A stretch of 64,000 bases of DNA from Diploscapter coronatus. Taxonomy: Eukaryota; Nematoda; Chromadorea; Rhabditida; Rhabditidae. Positions within the stretch are counted from its first letter, which is position 1. Every line of letters begins with the position of its first letter. Below, in pieces: positions 43,705 through 56,677 of the stretch. Position numbers and translations under genes: made by a program. The notes under the pieces were generated by a model. It was not told where the DNA came from. It did not search any database and worked only from the letters and a program-made list of their open reading frames with translations. The DNA is taken from assembly GCA_964036155.1 (NCBI GenBank), contig OZ038423.1, forward strand, positions 61,581,249-61,645,248. The letters run 5' to 3'.

Positions 43705-46700
43705 TTACCAAAATCCGGTAGTTCGGCCGCCAGGTGGATTTCGGACTCGAGCTTGGGGTTTGTCACCGCCTGAAGTATTTTTCATTATTTTTCCTAAATT
43801 CTCAGCTAACTACATTATATTGTCTTACAAAATATTTATATGAAATGTTTGAAACATTTCTAATTGTATCTTTTTTTCTTTTATGGCAAATAAATCGAAC
43901 ACCAGATAGATACAATAAAGTAAGAATTTTCTAATTTTGATAAACAACTTGTGAAATTTATTCAATCTTTACAAAAATTCGAAATTAGGAGAAATTGACC
44001 CACCAAAATCGATGCTGGACTCCATGTGGGTTTTTCTGGCCCTTCCTGCCATTTCGCCGCTGTTTTTGCGATGTCCATTTCCGTTTTGAGCAGCGACCGG
44101 ATCTCTGTCTACTTTTTCCGCTGTTACCATCTGAAAATTTCGAAATTTCGCCACGATTCAAAATTCACCATTCTCCATCATATCAATTATGAAAAATAGA
44201 TTTTTTGCGAAGGCAAGTTTCAAAATTTCATCTTCTCAGAAGACTTGATTTGTGTGAAATTTTTAAAGAATCGAGTAAAATCACCTTATCCCTTTGCTGA
44301 ACGATACTGAACAGATATGGGCTGTGTGGCTGCAGATAAACAAATCCTCCCTTCGCTTCTTTATCGTTGATTTTTCCGTCTTTCCAAGCAATCTAAAAAT
44401 TTGCGATTGTCAAATGATGCTTCAAAGTATAGTTCACTAGAAAACATTATTTTGTACTCAATAGACTAGCTGTTGTCAGTCATTTAACGAAAAAAAATCA
44501 ACTTATCACCTTTGCAAACTTTATTATTATATTTTAGCTTTTTTCAATAAACCTTTACCTTTCCCCCAACTATTGTGGCGATAGTGTTGGAATGTACGCT
44601 GAGTCCCTCGTAAATGGAAATATCCACCGAACTCTGCGAATCTCCCGCACTAAGTTGTCGCTTGGCTGAGGCATCCCAAAGCACTAAATCGGCATCAGCA
44701 CCAACCGCGATTCGACCCTGGAATTTTTATTCGAATTTCTCGAAAAACGTCAGATGTATTTCAACTAGAAATATCTCAAACATCTATATTATAAAAGGAG
44801 AATCTGTGATAAAACTAGTAATGATGAAATTTCTGAATCATGAAGTTGGAGCAAAACTGCAACGAATGAAAGTGAAATGCAGTTTGACTATGCGCTTCAA
44901 TCGTACCTCATATCTCAATATATCCAAAAGATTTTCAATGCATAATGCAACATTCTGCCTTCAAAGTAAAAATATAGAAATGAAAAATACGCATTTCTTA
45001 CGTTTCACTAAATCTTTATATATCGAGCATTTTAGACTATCAATGTTTTGGTATTGCCAACTGTAAGTAAATATTGCACTCTTTGCAACTTACCTCTCCC
45101 ATGCCCCGTCTCTATTTCTCTACACTTTTCCGGAGGCGAAAAGAAAAGCGAGTTGCAAAGAATATGCAATATTCACTAGAGTCGACAATATATCGCGAAC
45201 AATTCATAAATCGAACATCCTCCTACCTTCTTAGGGTACAGATTGAATATTTTCGCGGCATTCGACGACGTCACTGCGACGAATCGCATCGGGTCGATTC
45301 TTCCTGTCCTCACTGCGTTTTCCCACAAAACTGCCAATCTCTCTTCAACCCCCGTGGTGCCTTTCGACATCGAGGCGAAATCCTTGCTGGCTAATCGAGA
45401 GGAAGAGGAAATCGCTCGATGACCAGACGAACAAACGATCAGAGGTTGGCTGAAAATTAGAATGCATGAATTTGGAGATTTTTTTTAGAATTTTGTAGTT
45501 CAAATAGTAATGTCGAAACAGATCATAGCGATCAGTTAACTCTTATTTTTGATTGCTTGAAGCGTATGTCTCACATTATTGTATTCTTTTCGGAAAATTT
45601 CATTCAAGATAAGCCGTACCACGATACATTAAGGGAAAATGATCGCTTTTCCACTTACTAATTATTTGAAACCTAAAACTTTTTTTAATTTCAAAATTAT
45701 CCTACCTCGATAAAGCAGACACCAATTTGTTGGTCGCATCAGTTCTGAGAGGGACTGCAGTTAGATGGCTCGAAGCATGTCTGAGACACTTGTTGAAATA
45801 GTGCGACCCATCTGAGGCCACTGCAGCCGACGCGACTTCGGCGTGAACTAATGCTCCAGAATTACGAGACTTCTCAACGCTAGAGATCGCTTCGGATGAG
45901 CTCACCTGAAAATTCAATGCTGATTTTATTCTTTGAGGTTTTGACGTAAGCTTCAAAACACTGCTTAAATGCATAATCAAATTTTGACCGCAATACTTTA
46001 GTGGTATAGTCATCAAAAAGAAAATCCTTTTCTTTCAAAGCTATTGATATTTGAATCAAGTAAGTTCAAACTTTTCTAGAAAGGAAACAAATTTTCGAAT
46101 TTCAATTTGTGGTAATGAATATTTATTTTCTAAAGGAAGTAAAAACTCACCGACAAAATGGACACAGGGCAATTCGTCAACTGACTCAGCACTCCTATTG
46201 AACTGACGCGTTCACCTTCCAGCTTAAATAAAAAACTCAAAAATCAGCATAAAATAATAAAATACCTCCTCAGGGTGGGACTGTAAAAATCCCTCCGGCC
46301 CCGTAATGCCCATTTCGAGCATTTTCCGCTCCAAATACGGAACGATCGTGCGATTTTCCGGCAAAATTCGAGCATGAGCTCCTATACTCCGGGCGTGCTC
46401 GAGGATCTAGAAAATAATTTACTTTTTGAAAAGAAAACTGGAAACTGTTAGCGTTAGCAAAATTTTAATTGTCGCATGTTTCGGGAACAATATAAAATTT
46501 GTTTCGTCTTTAAGAAAAAGATTTTTTTAATGCCAGAAATATTTCTCCTAGAAATAAAGATACAAATTTTATAACGAATTCGTTATATAGTTGGTGGTAA
46601 GATTACCAATTTACCTGATAGAGTTTATCATCGGATTCAACTTCGATGACAAAGCTGTTGACGCCTTCCTGGACCAACTTGTCCATTTCTCTCTTTATCG

Positions 46701-49700
46701 ACTCGTTCCATTGTCGAATGATCACCTAAAATTATGAAATTCAGATTTATTTTCAAGAAAAAATCGTTATAGGCATCACTTTGGTGCATTAAATCACGAG
46801 AGCTTCCGCGTTTTATGCGAATTGCTTGAATGATATTAAAAAGTTATAGTTGCTAAATCTCAAGTTGAACGAAGGTGGATAAAAAGAGACTGACAATTAC
46901 ATTTATTTTTATTGTAAATTCTGCTTAGATAAAAGTGCAAAGACCGATTATTCCATCGCTTTACTTATTTTTAAACGCTCTGAAACTTACCGAAAGTGCG
47001 ACATTACAACTAGCTTTGTCGAGTTCTTTCTTTGTCCGGTTGAAGGCGGCCGACAAGCTCTCGCCTGTCTTTGGGCTAACAATTTCGATTACCTAAAATT
47101 TGTTTAATTAGGTAAAAATTCTTCACTTCTTTATTCTTTTTCCAGGATATCTTTGTCCCTCATTTTTATCTTCATCCATTACCTAGTGCCAGGTGTGCAT
47201 CTGTCTTTAAATCCAAACCGATACCCCCTAATTATTTCTACATCATTACCCACTATTTCCTAATTTTCATCAGGAAAAATTATTTTAAAAAAATTAAAGA
47301 TCCCCCATTTTATAAACAAGACAAATTTCGTTTCTTCAGAAAATGCTCCCGAATTTCGAGTTCCAATTGAATTTGTCCTATTTCGTCTGTTCTTGCGCGA
47401 GCTTTGTTCCATGAAATTGAGGACCCAGACAATTCGTTTTTTCAAGCAAAACCAACTTTTTTGTTTTAAGTTGCAATTTTAGAAATGTTTCAGAAAACAG
47501 CAATTCATCTACGAAAAAATCTTTTAAAAATATATTTTCGGTTCAAAAAGTCCCAGGTTTCATTTTTTTCATAATTTGTTCAAAAACATGTTCCAAAGTA
47601 CAGAATAATTTTCGATTTATCCCTGATCAAACAAGGATTTATTTTCTAATCGTAAAATTGCCGCGTTCTTCTAAATCCACTAAGATATGTGCTTGTTATT
47701 TTTAACCTCCCTACTAATGCCTGCGCATAAATATGTACGACTTTCGAGTTATTTACGCACAAGATATCTGCTTGGAACTCACGCATATCGAAATGGGCAA
47801 AAACATGATTATAGTTAGCTCGGCGTGACGCCGCGTTTCGCGCAAAAATAACATTTTGATGAAAGCCAATAAATCTTTGAGGAATGGTAATTTCCGCGTC
47901 GTGGCCGTGAATTTTTAAAGCTAGAAGTTATTTTTGTGGCTTGTTGTACTATCATTTCCTATGCAAACCAGTTTCAGCTTTTATGAAACTTATTTAAAAC
48001 GATAACCCTAACTTCAACAACTACTCGATCTTGTATCAAATCCCTAACAAGTTTGATCCAATATGTACAATTGTTGAAGCATATAGTGGGTTTCAAAAAT
48101 CTTTGTTATTTTTATTCGATTTCAAGTTTCAATAATTATTTGCAAGTTATCGAAATTTTGAAATCTACCGTAGCAGTTCCTCCAGCCAATGCAGCTTTGC
48201 ATCCAGTCTGCAGATCATCAGCCGAATCGTCCGCGGTCAGCTGCGTGTGCACATCGATGCCCGCTGGCATGAGCATCTTTCCGCCAGCATCCAGAACTTC
48301 ACTGCCGTCCGGAACTTCCAGGTTAGGTCCGACATTCCTGAATTCGAAAAGTTTAGTTTTGTAGAAAAATGAACTTATTCAGAAAAGTTACGGAATGAGG
48401 ATGTAGAAAGGGGAAAGGATAGGGGCTTGCATAAGTAGAAAAGATTTTTCGAATTGGGCAAAGAAGGAAGAATTAATTTCGTGAAAAGCACGAGATGCAC
48501 TAGTTAGGTTTCAGAGATCAAACAAATTCTTCAACCAAGTTCAGGCAAGTTTTTCTACGTTATCGTGATAAATTAAATTAAATCCCTACAAGGGGAATTA
48601 TTCCTGAAACTATTTCATCAACTTTCGCTGTCATTTCTCATCATGGCTGTTTTCCATTTTCATCACCATTCCCTCAGTCCCTTATTTAGTGTTTTGGCAA
48701 TTTGGCTTTGGGGAAAGGATAGGACCCTTTATTAGGGCACATAGGGTCTTCCTTGCTAATGCTACAAAGAAAATCTTCTTTCTTTCTCTTCTCTCTTCAT
48801 TTTCATAACTATCTCCCCCCTTCTGTCTCTTTCCATCTCTCCGTTTTCCATGATATTTTCTAATTTTCTATGCATGTCAAGCGGACATATTCCCTTTCCT
48901 TCAACATGAAAGAGCACATCATGTGCGTTAGAGAGAAAGAACGCTAAATAAGGCGTTGGCGAGAGAGAAAGAGATAGTGTATTGATTTGCTAGAGATGGA
49001 AAAGAGAGAAAAAACTAGATAGCATTCACATTTGAGAGTCTAACAAGAAGCAGAAAAGCTCGAGATCATCATTTTTGTGTGCAAAGAACTAAAGAATTGA
49101 AGAAATAGCATGAAATTTCAATAAGGAAAAAGATCCGACGAAAAATTAGGGATCATCATATTTTAGAGGAAAAGAAAGAAAGATACCCCAGCAAGAAACG
49201 ATTAGCGATTCATGGCAATAAATGAAGAGGAAGAGCCCCCTTTAGCCCTCAAGGCTTTAGATGCTTTATCCCAGAATATCGGATGTTATGATACTCTGTT
49301 CTTGGGTTTGGTCAGGCTTCCAGATCCGTTCCCGGATATGAGAAATTCAAGAGGGGGGGTCGGGAAAGGAAATTCACGGGATTGGGCCAACATATCCGAT
49401 AAATCTCGAATATCGCATTGCAAAGAGTAGCCTCATGAATTTTGCTGTTAGGGAACATTTTCTGGAGGCAAATCTCTTTGATAGGTTCAGAGACTTTGTA
49501 GAAAAGATATTATATTCTTTCTGAAACTCATTTTGCAGTAACATGTTTTCCACGATGAAGTTGTTTAAATAAGTTTCAAAACTCTTTAATTATCTCCTCA
49601 ATTGCCCGAGGAGCAATCGTTTTGGAGTAACACTTTCGTTCAAAGTAATTTCTCTATGTTAATTGTGACGGCAGGTGGCTTTTGACTATTCTGTCATCCA

Positions 49701-52700
49701 TCCTTCATCATTTGATGAACGACGATTTTTTCTCAGTTCCAGACGCCAGTCTTGGAATCGTAGGGAGAAATCGCGAATAATTGCTCTAATTTACTGACTT
49801 TCGATCCGAAAATCGCGAAATAGCAAAAGTGTAAGGAGAGTCGAGGAACTAGGGCGTGAGGCGGAAGTTTTTCTATAAGTCAGGGATATTTTCCTATAAA
49901 ATACATTTGTCTTCTAGCGTAATTTTAAAACTCTTCAGGGCTGAAAATCTCATAAAATCGTAAATTTGGAAGACTAGTTTCCAGAATAATACTTTACAAA
50001 AATGTTCTATGATTTTCTTACAGAAAACTCTTGTTCTCATGCGCAGTTGAAAATTTTTCCAAAAATCTTTGAAAAATCGAAATTATTGGTACAAATAAAT
50101 CATATGTATGCAATGCGCTGACAACTCTGATAGAACACGGCAAAGTTCAGATTTGATCAAAGATATCTTTTTCACGATTTTTCCCTCCCCTTCCTTTCAG
50201 ATTTTGTTATGTTTCGTGAAAACAAAAGACAACTTCGTCCTCCTTTCAAAAAGGCGAAATATCGAACGAAAGAGAGTGGAAAAGAAGGAAATCATCGATT
50301 TTCGTACTTCACTTTTCGCTTCATTTTGCATTTGACATTTGACTTTTCGGGTGGCCTTTTGTTGCAATTCAAAAAGCGAAGAAATAGCGCGGAGAAAAGA
50401 AAGAAAACATTCAAAAGAGGGATTTCCAAATTTGGGAAATACGATAACCTTTGGAACGAAAGAAGTATCCACTTGAAATAGGGAAAGGTATACAGGTCTA
50501 TTCGATAAAATGCATAATTTCAATTTGAAAGGTTTTGCCTAAAATTTCACGACCTTGGTATTTCCACAAGCTTCTAAAAATAAATGATTATCAATTTATC
50601 TTGCACATCATGCTCCTTTTCTAGCAAATTTGAAACATTTCTAAACTTCAAAATGGTATCAGACAATTCAAAAATCTTTCTGATCAATATTTTTTCGTCA
50701 TCTTTAAAAGTTCCCTATTTTGCATGTATTTTCAGTTTATTTACTCCGGGACCATAAAATAAAATTCAAAATGCGTCTTTCGACTAGAAGGGAAGAAGAG
50801 ACAGACAATTAAAGAGCCTAACGCAAATAGAACAGCTAGGCAAAATGGAATGCACCATCATCATCCACTTACATCAATGGACCGACCCTATTTGGCAAAC
50901 AAATTCAGTCTGGGATATCGATTTTTGGAGAACCCATGGAGTATGCTTCAAAAATTCACTATTTCAGAACCTTTTAAAATGACAAGATGGGGGTTTTCTC
51001 GTGAAAAATAACAATTTTTAAAGGTTTTCTGGTTGCACTTAAAAAGCTCAATTATTGAGAATTTGTAATGAGTTGAAATTAGTAAACTTTAAAACTTATT
51101 TTTTCATTCAAAATCTTGAATTTTTCAAAACCCCATTCATTTTCAAGTTTTCTGTTTCGAAATCTTCGCGTCTCGAGAGTTGTTCTCTTCTCCCTGATCG
51201 CTCCTAGTAAAAGCGCTTATGTTATGCATTGCGAAATACGAAATGCGCACTCCCGTTTTTGGGCAGCGAAGAGAGTGATTTCGTAATGGGAAAAGAAAAA
51301 GAGGAAAAAAGTTTGAAGCGAGGAAAAATCATGGAAAATCGATGAAATATTTCGAAAAAAGATCAGTAAAATGACAAGAATTATTGCTGGCTTTTCAGAA
51401 AAATGTTTGATAATGAGAAAAAATAATGGATAAAAAACGATAAAATTTATTTAAAAAAAACTCACTGAATAATTCCATCTCGTATCAGAATATCGGCCAC
51501 GAAAACGGAATCGTCGTTGACCACCTGGGCGCCCTTGATAATCAGATCTGGCATGTCGCCTGAAAATAGCATAATTTGAAGTTAACTATGAAAATGACCA
51601 AATCAACCTTCTCAACAATAGGAAAAATTAATTATTCATGGTATGAGTAAGTTTCAAGAAATAACTCGAATTCGCACTTTCCGAAGAAAAATGAGTTTCT
51701 TTACCGAACTACTTTATAAAAAAACGAACCTAATAGAAGCCTATCTGTTTACCTATCATATAACATTTTATCAATCAGAATGAAGACAATGTGTTCTTCT
51801 CATTCTTATCAGAAATCAATTAGTTTAAACATCTTTATTACTTTCAAAATTCTCCTACCTTGCGCCTTCTTTCCTTGCTTTCCGTCTTGTTCACCAGTTG
51901 CGGTTCCGCCCCCGTTCTCTTGTGAAGAACCGTTTGCGGAACTAGAACCAGCTGCTCCTCCGCCTCCGAAACCGGAACCGAACGATTCTGTCGGGCTGAA
52001 AATCGATAAATAAGTTAAAAATAATCTTCACTTCCTTAGAAAAACGTGTTCCAGCAAATCCTAATAAGCTATGCCTCTTAAAGTCTTTGATTCATTTTCA
52101 AATCACAAAAATACAAACTTGGCTAAAGATATTTTGAAATTTCAATCTTTCAGTGGTAAAAAAATAAAAATTTGAAAAAATGTCCAACCTGTTGGCTTTG
52201 TGGTTTGTCTGTCCGTTTCCAGGGCCGGTTGGATCGTTCTGGTTGGCGCTTTTGTGGTGTCCTTTCTCCGTCTCCTCTCCTCTCTGTCTGACCCCCTCCC
52301 CTTCCTCTGCGTCTCTGTCCTCTTCTCCCTTGTTTGACGCAAGCCGGGTGCCTCCCTTCAGCATGTCTCCTTCCTCGTCTCTTTCCGAGGGAACACCAGT
52401 TTCAGAAACGATTTCCTGAAAGAAATTATTTTTTAGAAAAATATCGATTTTTAGACGATTTAGGTACTAAGATACGTGAACCCTCGCGTATTTCGTGGAT
52501 GCGAAGGGCAAAATTTGGAGGTATCGAATTTCAAAAGGATAGTTATTTCAAATCGAACAAGCATAACTTAACAAAAGCCGCAAAAATGGATTCAAGATAA
52601 AGATATTTTGAAATATACCAAAAGATATCTGATATGTTACGTCACCAAAGCGTTAAATTAAATTCTTAAGTTGTAGCATTTTTGAAACATACAAACGTCT

Positions 52701-55461
52701 ACTATTCAATTCTTGCAAATTCAAGTTATAAAAGCTCAAATATAACTGATAAGATATTGAAAAAAAACAAACAAATAAATAAAATCCCTACCTGTTGCTG
52801 TACAGTTTGATGTTCTTCTTCATCTTCACTTCCCAAATCGGGCCCGGGGAGGGATTCCATTTGGTGCTGTCCTGACGACGAAGGGCTCATCATTCCAGCC
52901 CTATTTCGACGTCCTTTCTTCATTTCTCCTTCCGTCTCGTTATTCCTTATCTCCTGGAGCACTCGTTCAGCCGGACAGTTCGGGTCGGGACCGTCTGAAA
53001 AAAGAAGAAGACTTTTATAAGTTTCAAAGAATTAGCATAAATCTGGATGATTTCATTATATTTGATCATTGCTGTTTATAAAGTAGATATACCAAATGAC
53101 AAAATTGAATAGCAGAAGTTTCAAAGATTTCATCAAAATTTAAATAGCTTTCAGTACTCGATATTCTCGCGAAATGTCCACACTCAGAAATTTTAAATTT
53201 GAACTTGGTAAGTTCATCAAACTCGTATAATTCTTAACAATTCCCAGCATTTGGTTGTAGATCGAATAGGGCTATGTGAAAAATTTCAAAAATTTGTATA
53301 AGTTTAAGAAAACTCCATAAATCAATAAAGTTCGAATGTAATGATAAAGTGTGGAGTAACATTCATCAACCAAAAATTCAAAAAATAAAAGATAAAAAGT
53401 CCATTGTAGTCAATACCACTTGTCTGAGAAATATTATGAAGGGAAGAATAAAGAGAATGACAGCTACAAGGGATCGAAAATTCCAGAACCCCACCTTCAA
53501 CCACAATCACATTTTCGGAGTCGTCCTTGATTTCAGGCCCAGGTTGGGAGAAAGGATCCGTGTTCGCGTTCACCATTCCTCTATGTTTCGTCATTCGGTG
53601 ATAACTCTAAAATTTATACGTATGCAATGTAGTAATCGCACAAAAGTCTTGAAAAAAAAAACTTTAAAAATAATAAGAAAGCTCGTTCATTTCATCTCCC
53701 AAAAATGTGCAATGATAGATTTCTATCTTACAAGAAAAAAGAGAGACTAAGAAAATCAATACTTACCGGATCATAATAGTCGGCAGTCTCCGGATGGGGA
53801 GGAGGGTTTTTGTTGATGTCTTCTTGTTTCGTAGTCAAAACGTGATCGACCAGCGGATGAGTGTAGGAAGGACCACCGCCGAAGAGTTCCTGCAAATTTC
53901 AAACCTCATAATTCGCCGTAGGTTTCAGAAAATATTAATAGCTTTCATATTTTCACAGCAATGATTCGTAAAACTACTGCTCTTCCAATAAATAAACTCG
54001 ACAAAAACTTTATGTCCGTGTTGTTTGACTATTTCATACTTCATCAAGGAGTTTTAAATGGCAGACTTCTTATAAGTTTAAACAAGCTCGATCGAAAAAT
54101 GTTGAACATTTTCGTAAAATAGGAAGAAAGGAAATCTGTTCTTTCGGTAAACCTTTCATTTTTCCAATTCGATCGACTGAAGAACTAAAAATAAAATGCC
54201 TCACAAGCATAGCCTGGCTGGTCTCGAGTCCCTTCATTCTGTGTCTCGAGAGGGGTGGTGGCACTTCTGCGGGCTGAGGTGGAATCGGAGAGGATTTTGC
54301 TGAGCGGCTTGAGGTAGGCTGAAATGTTTTAATTCCTACTACATTTATCACCTTAAGCATGTTTTAAAGTATGTTTCAAATAAATTATAACATCATTCCA
54401 TATCGCATGGAAGTTGATAAGTACGGTCTAAAGTGGTATTTTGCGCAATTTCAATAACGAATTTCAAAGATAACCCGAATACGTTTCAGTATTAATTGAT
54501 AAAATTTAGACTTGGCTGCATAAACACTTATTTCATTGCTTACAAAAAATACAACCTGTGAAGAAACTGCTGGGGAGCTGGTTTTCGTCTGGCGACTGTT
54601 CGGTCTTGAATTTGGTCGCGACGACAAGGATTTTGCATCTGAAACAAACTTCTTTCAGAAAAAGACTTTCGAAAAACCATAGCACGATGGCTTGAGAAAT
54701 AAGCTTGGAAAGCTAGATAACCTATTTTTCCTCGTTTTTCATGTGAGTATGCCATTAATCTTCTATATCTCCAAGTAAAAAAAATTCTTTCAAAATAAAA
54801 GGAAATGCTCACCCTCGCTTTTATTTGACCCCGAAGCGTCCCGCTTCCTCGGACTGAGCAGGGAATCGTTGCTGACTGACAGGTTGAATCGGGGAGGCAG
54901 CGTCAGGAACACCATTTCCACGGGTCGGTCTGACGAGAGCTCTTGACGAATCCTGCAAGTTGGTACCTTTTAAAATTATGAAATCTAATTTTTTAATTTG
55001 TAGACTTCGAAAAATGGGTAAATTCATTTGAAATTGCCATTTTTTATTTGTCGCAGCTACTGTTGTATCGATCAAATTAAATGGCAGTTCTTATGTTAAA
55101 GAGCGCCTTGCGAGAAATGCGCGTCACGACTGTGTGCAAAGAGGGAGTCTAGAGCGCAGAGAAATAGAGTCAGCGGGGGACAACAGAAAGAATGATACGC
55201 AATTTCCTATGTTTCTCACTATTTTCGACACACGAACTCTCACTTAATTTGACCGAAACAATATTATCAAACTAAAACAATCAAATGGGATATTTTCTCG
55301 AAACAAAATTTAGACTAATTTTATGTAATGAGTTTCAAAAAACTAATAAAATTTTGAACAAGTATAACCTCTAATCTTTCTGCTTTTAGTATTCTTTTAA
55401 AAAAGAATACAAGATTCTACCTGCACTCGGCCTGCCGTATGGGCGCAAGGAATGGGAACAT
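43705..55461 (-). CDS. unc-33: UNC-33 / collapsin response mediator protein (CRMP), long form
   Basis: Twenty-one exons join in frame to 916 residues: 55421-55461, 54813-54952, 54556-54638, 54205-54318, 53767-53889, 53495-53606, 52792-52994, 52189-52415, 51859-51995, 51466-51559, 48169-48337, 46991-47092, 46615-46725, 46266-46406, 46151-46222, 45706-45905, 45227-45449, 44559-44717, 44285-44392, 44004-44130 and 43705-43769. The first ~390 residues are Ser/Pro/Gly-rich and charged. The rest is a dihydropyrimidinase fold: PDLIIKGAQVVNDDSVFVAD, MLMPAGIDVHTQLT, CKAALAGGTAT, RIDPMRFVAVTSSNAAKIFN, GRIAVGADADLVLWD and a tail ending NPPGGRTTGFW. The metal-binding HxH has become HTQ and the later Asp ligand block reads SSGHRA, so it is not an enzyme. 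UNC-33/CRMP acts on neuronal microtubules and axon guidance. The 3.1-kb intron before the conserved core could hold internal promoters for short forms. Confidence 0.88.
45070..45173. mobile_element. MITE-like hairpin in an unc-33 intron
   Basis: AATATTGCACTCTTTGCAACT at the left is mirrored by AGTTGCAAAGAATATGCAAT (ATT) at the right, with a C/T-rich left arm facing a purine-rich right arm (GGCGAAAAGAAAAGCG). About 100 bp, non-coding. Similar TTTTGCAACTCGCTTTTGC sequence occurs near 29468. Confidence 0.6.
48338..51465 (-). other. Large unc-33 intron before the conserved domain
   Basis: A 3.1-kb intron, far longer than its neighbours. It contains purine/pyrimidine-biased stretches (48770-49020, GAGAGAAAGAG-type) and AT-rich filler. 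No exon is supported; the 72-codon plus-strand frame at 49212-49430 lacks splice or family evidence. In this family internal promoters make shorter isoforms, and the exon just upstream (51466-51559) carries an ATG five bases after its acceptor (ATGCCAGATCTG), a plausible start for a core-only form. Confidence 0.45.
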
Positions 55462-56677
55462 TTCCTTTCCGATCTGTAGATGAAGTTCTCGTCTTCTTCG
55501 AGGTCTTCAAAACGTTCAGTCAAATCCGAAGGCTTCGCAGTTTCGCCTACTTATCGCCGTCCTCTAGGTTCCTGTTCGGCTCTCCGCATCAAGGAGTTAC
55601 AAAAGTGTCGACTCCGCCCCTTTTGTGTACGATCCACCCAAGCCAGAGATACAGGCCTGAACAAATAAAATTGAAAAGCGCGAAAGTGTAAATTTTGGAG
55701 ATTTTACAGAGATTGTAGAGAATATTTACTGTAAAAAGGGAAATAGCGAAAGTGACCGAAGAGAATTGAAAAAGATAAAACCCAGGGGAGTCGATCATTT
55801 TACCAGATCTTTATCTTACTTATAAAAGTCTATCCCTCAAAATCGAAAGTTTCAAGTTTCTCCAACTCAAAGTACGACTTTTCGGGCAAAAATACGTCGG
55901 CAATGAATAAATGATCGCCGAAAACGGGCGAAATGGCTGCAAAAACTACAGTGAAAGGGGCTGCTGGATGCAGGTAGTCTGTGACTTTAGCAAAAAGACG
56001 AGAAAGGGCGAATCTCCAGGGGGCGTTTGAGGCGAAACCAGCCCCGCCCACCCCAATATCGAGGAATACGCGTTAGAGACGAGACGACTAGAGTGCGCAC
56101 TAGACATACGCCAAATGTGCGCATTGACGTAACTCCGGGCCGCGTATCATCATCTCGCTTCTCTGGGCTCTCTAGTGAACCCCCTCTATTTTCTCCTTTC
56201 CCCTAACATCATCAGTACTATTGTCCCTATGGTGTGTGTTGTTCTGTCGATCTTGTTCCCCTTCCCTTCTTTCCCTCGTCCAGCCCCCTTTGAACCGAAT
56301 TGATTTATCCTTTCCTGCGGCGAGATACGACCGATTTATCACTGATATCTTATCATTTTTGGGACATCAGTCAGATTCTTCTTGGTTTTGACCGTTTCGA
56401 CCCAAGAATTGCGAAATCTTCCGCACTTTCCCGATGATATCTGTCGCAATTGCACCGCTGAGTCAGCGCTCTAATAAGCTAGTTTCAGAAAACTCGAAGA
56501 GAAATCGCGAGAAAACCGATAGGCGCGCGAAATTTATAAAAAATCAAAGAGCAATTGGTTGAAATTTTGAAAATCGTCGCGGTCACTTGTTGCATTTCGT
56601 GCGTTTTTCGCTTTTTCAGCTGATTCCATCGCGTTTTTACCGAGTTTTTGCGACGCAAATCGATTAGCGTCGAGGCG
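55462..56677. promoter_or_regulatory. Divergent intergenic region between unc-33 and tsg-101
   Basis: About 1.2 kb shared by two head-to-head genes, so it should contain both promoters. It is richer in GC than other spacers around 56040-56170 and 56440-56660. A CTTTTTCAG acceptor ending at 56619 is a probable trans-splice site for tsg-101. A minus frame at 55830-56051 has no splice or family support. Confidence 0.5.
56611..56619 (+). promoter_or_regulatory. Probable spliced-leader acceptor of tsg-101
   Basis: CTTTTTCAG, the nematode 3' splice consensus, with no upstream coding exon and 58 nt before the first ATG pair. Confidence 0.45.

Noticed and set aside
49212..49430. 72-codon plus-strand frame inside the large unc-33 intron
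   Set aside because: Antisense intronic frame with no splice, poly(A) or family support.
50197..50523. Overlapping frames on both strands
   Set aside because: Low-complexity Lys/Phe-rich translation of AT-rich intron sequence, with no evidence of a gene.
55421..55560. Acidic alternative frame of the first unc-33 exon (ERFEDLEEDENF)
   Set aside because: It looks protein-like but leaves the exon in phase 1, which runs into a stop in the next exon; only the MFPFLAPIRQ frame continues.
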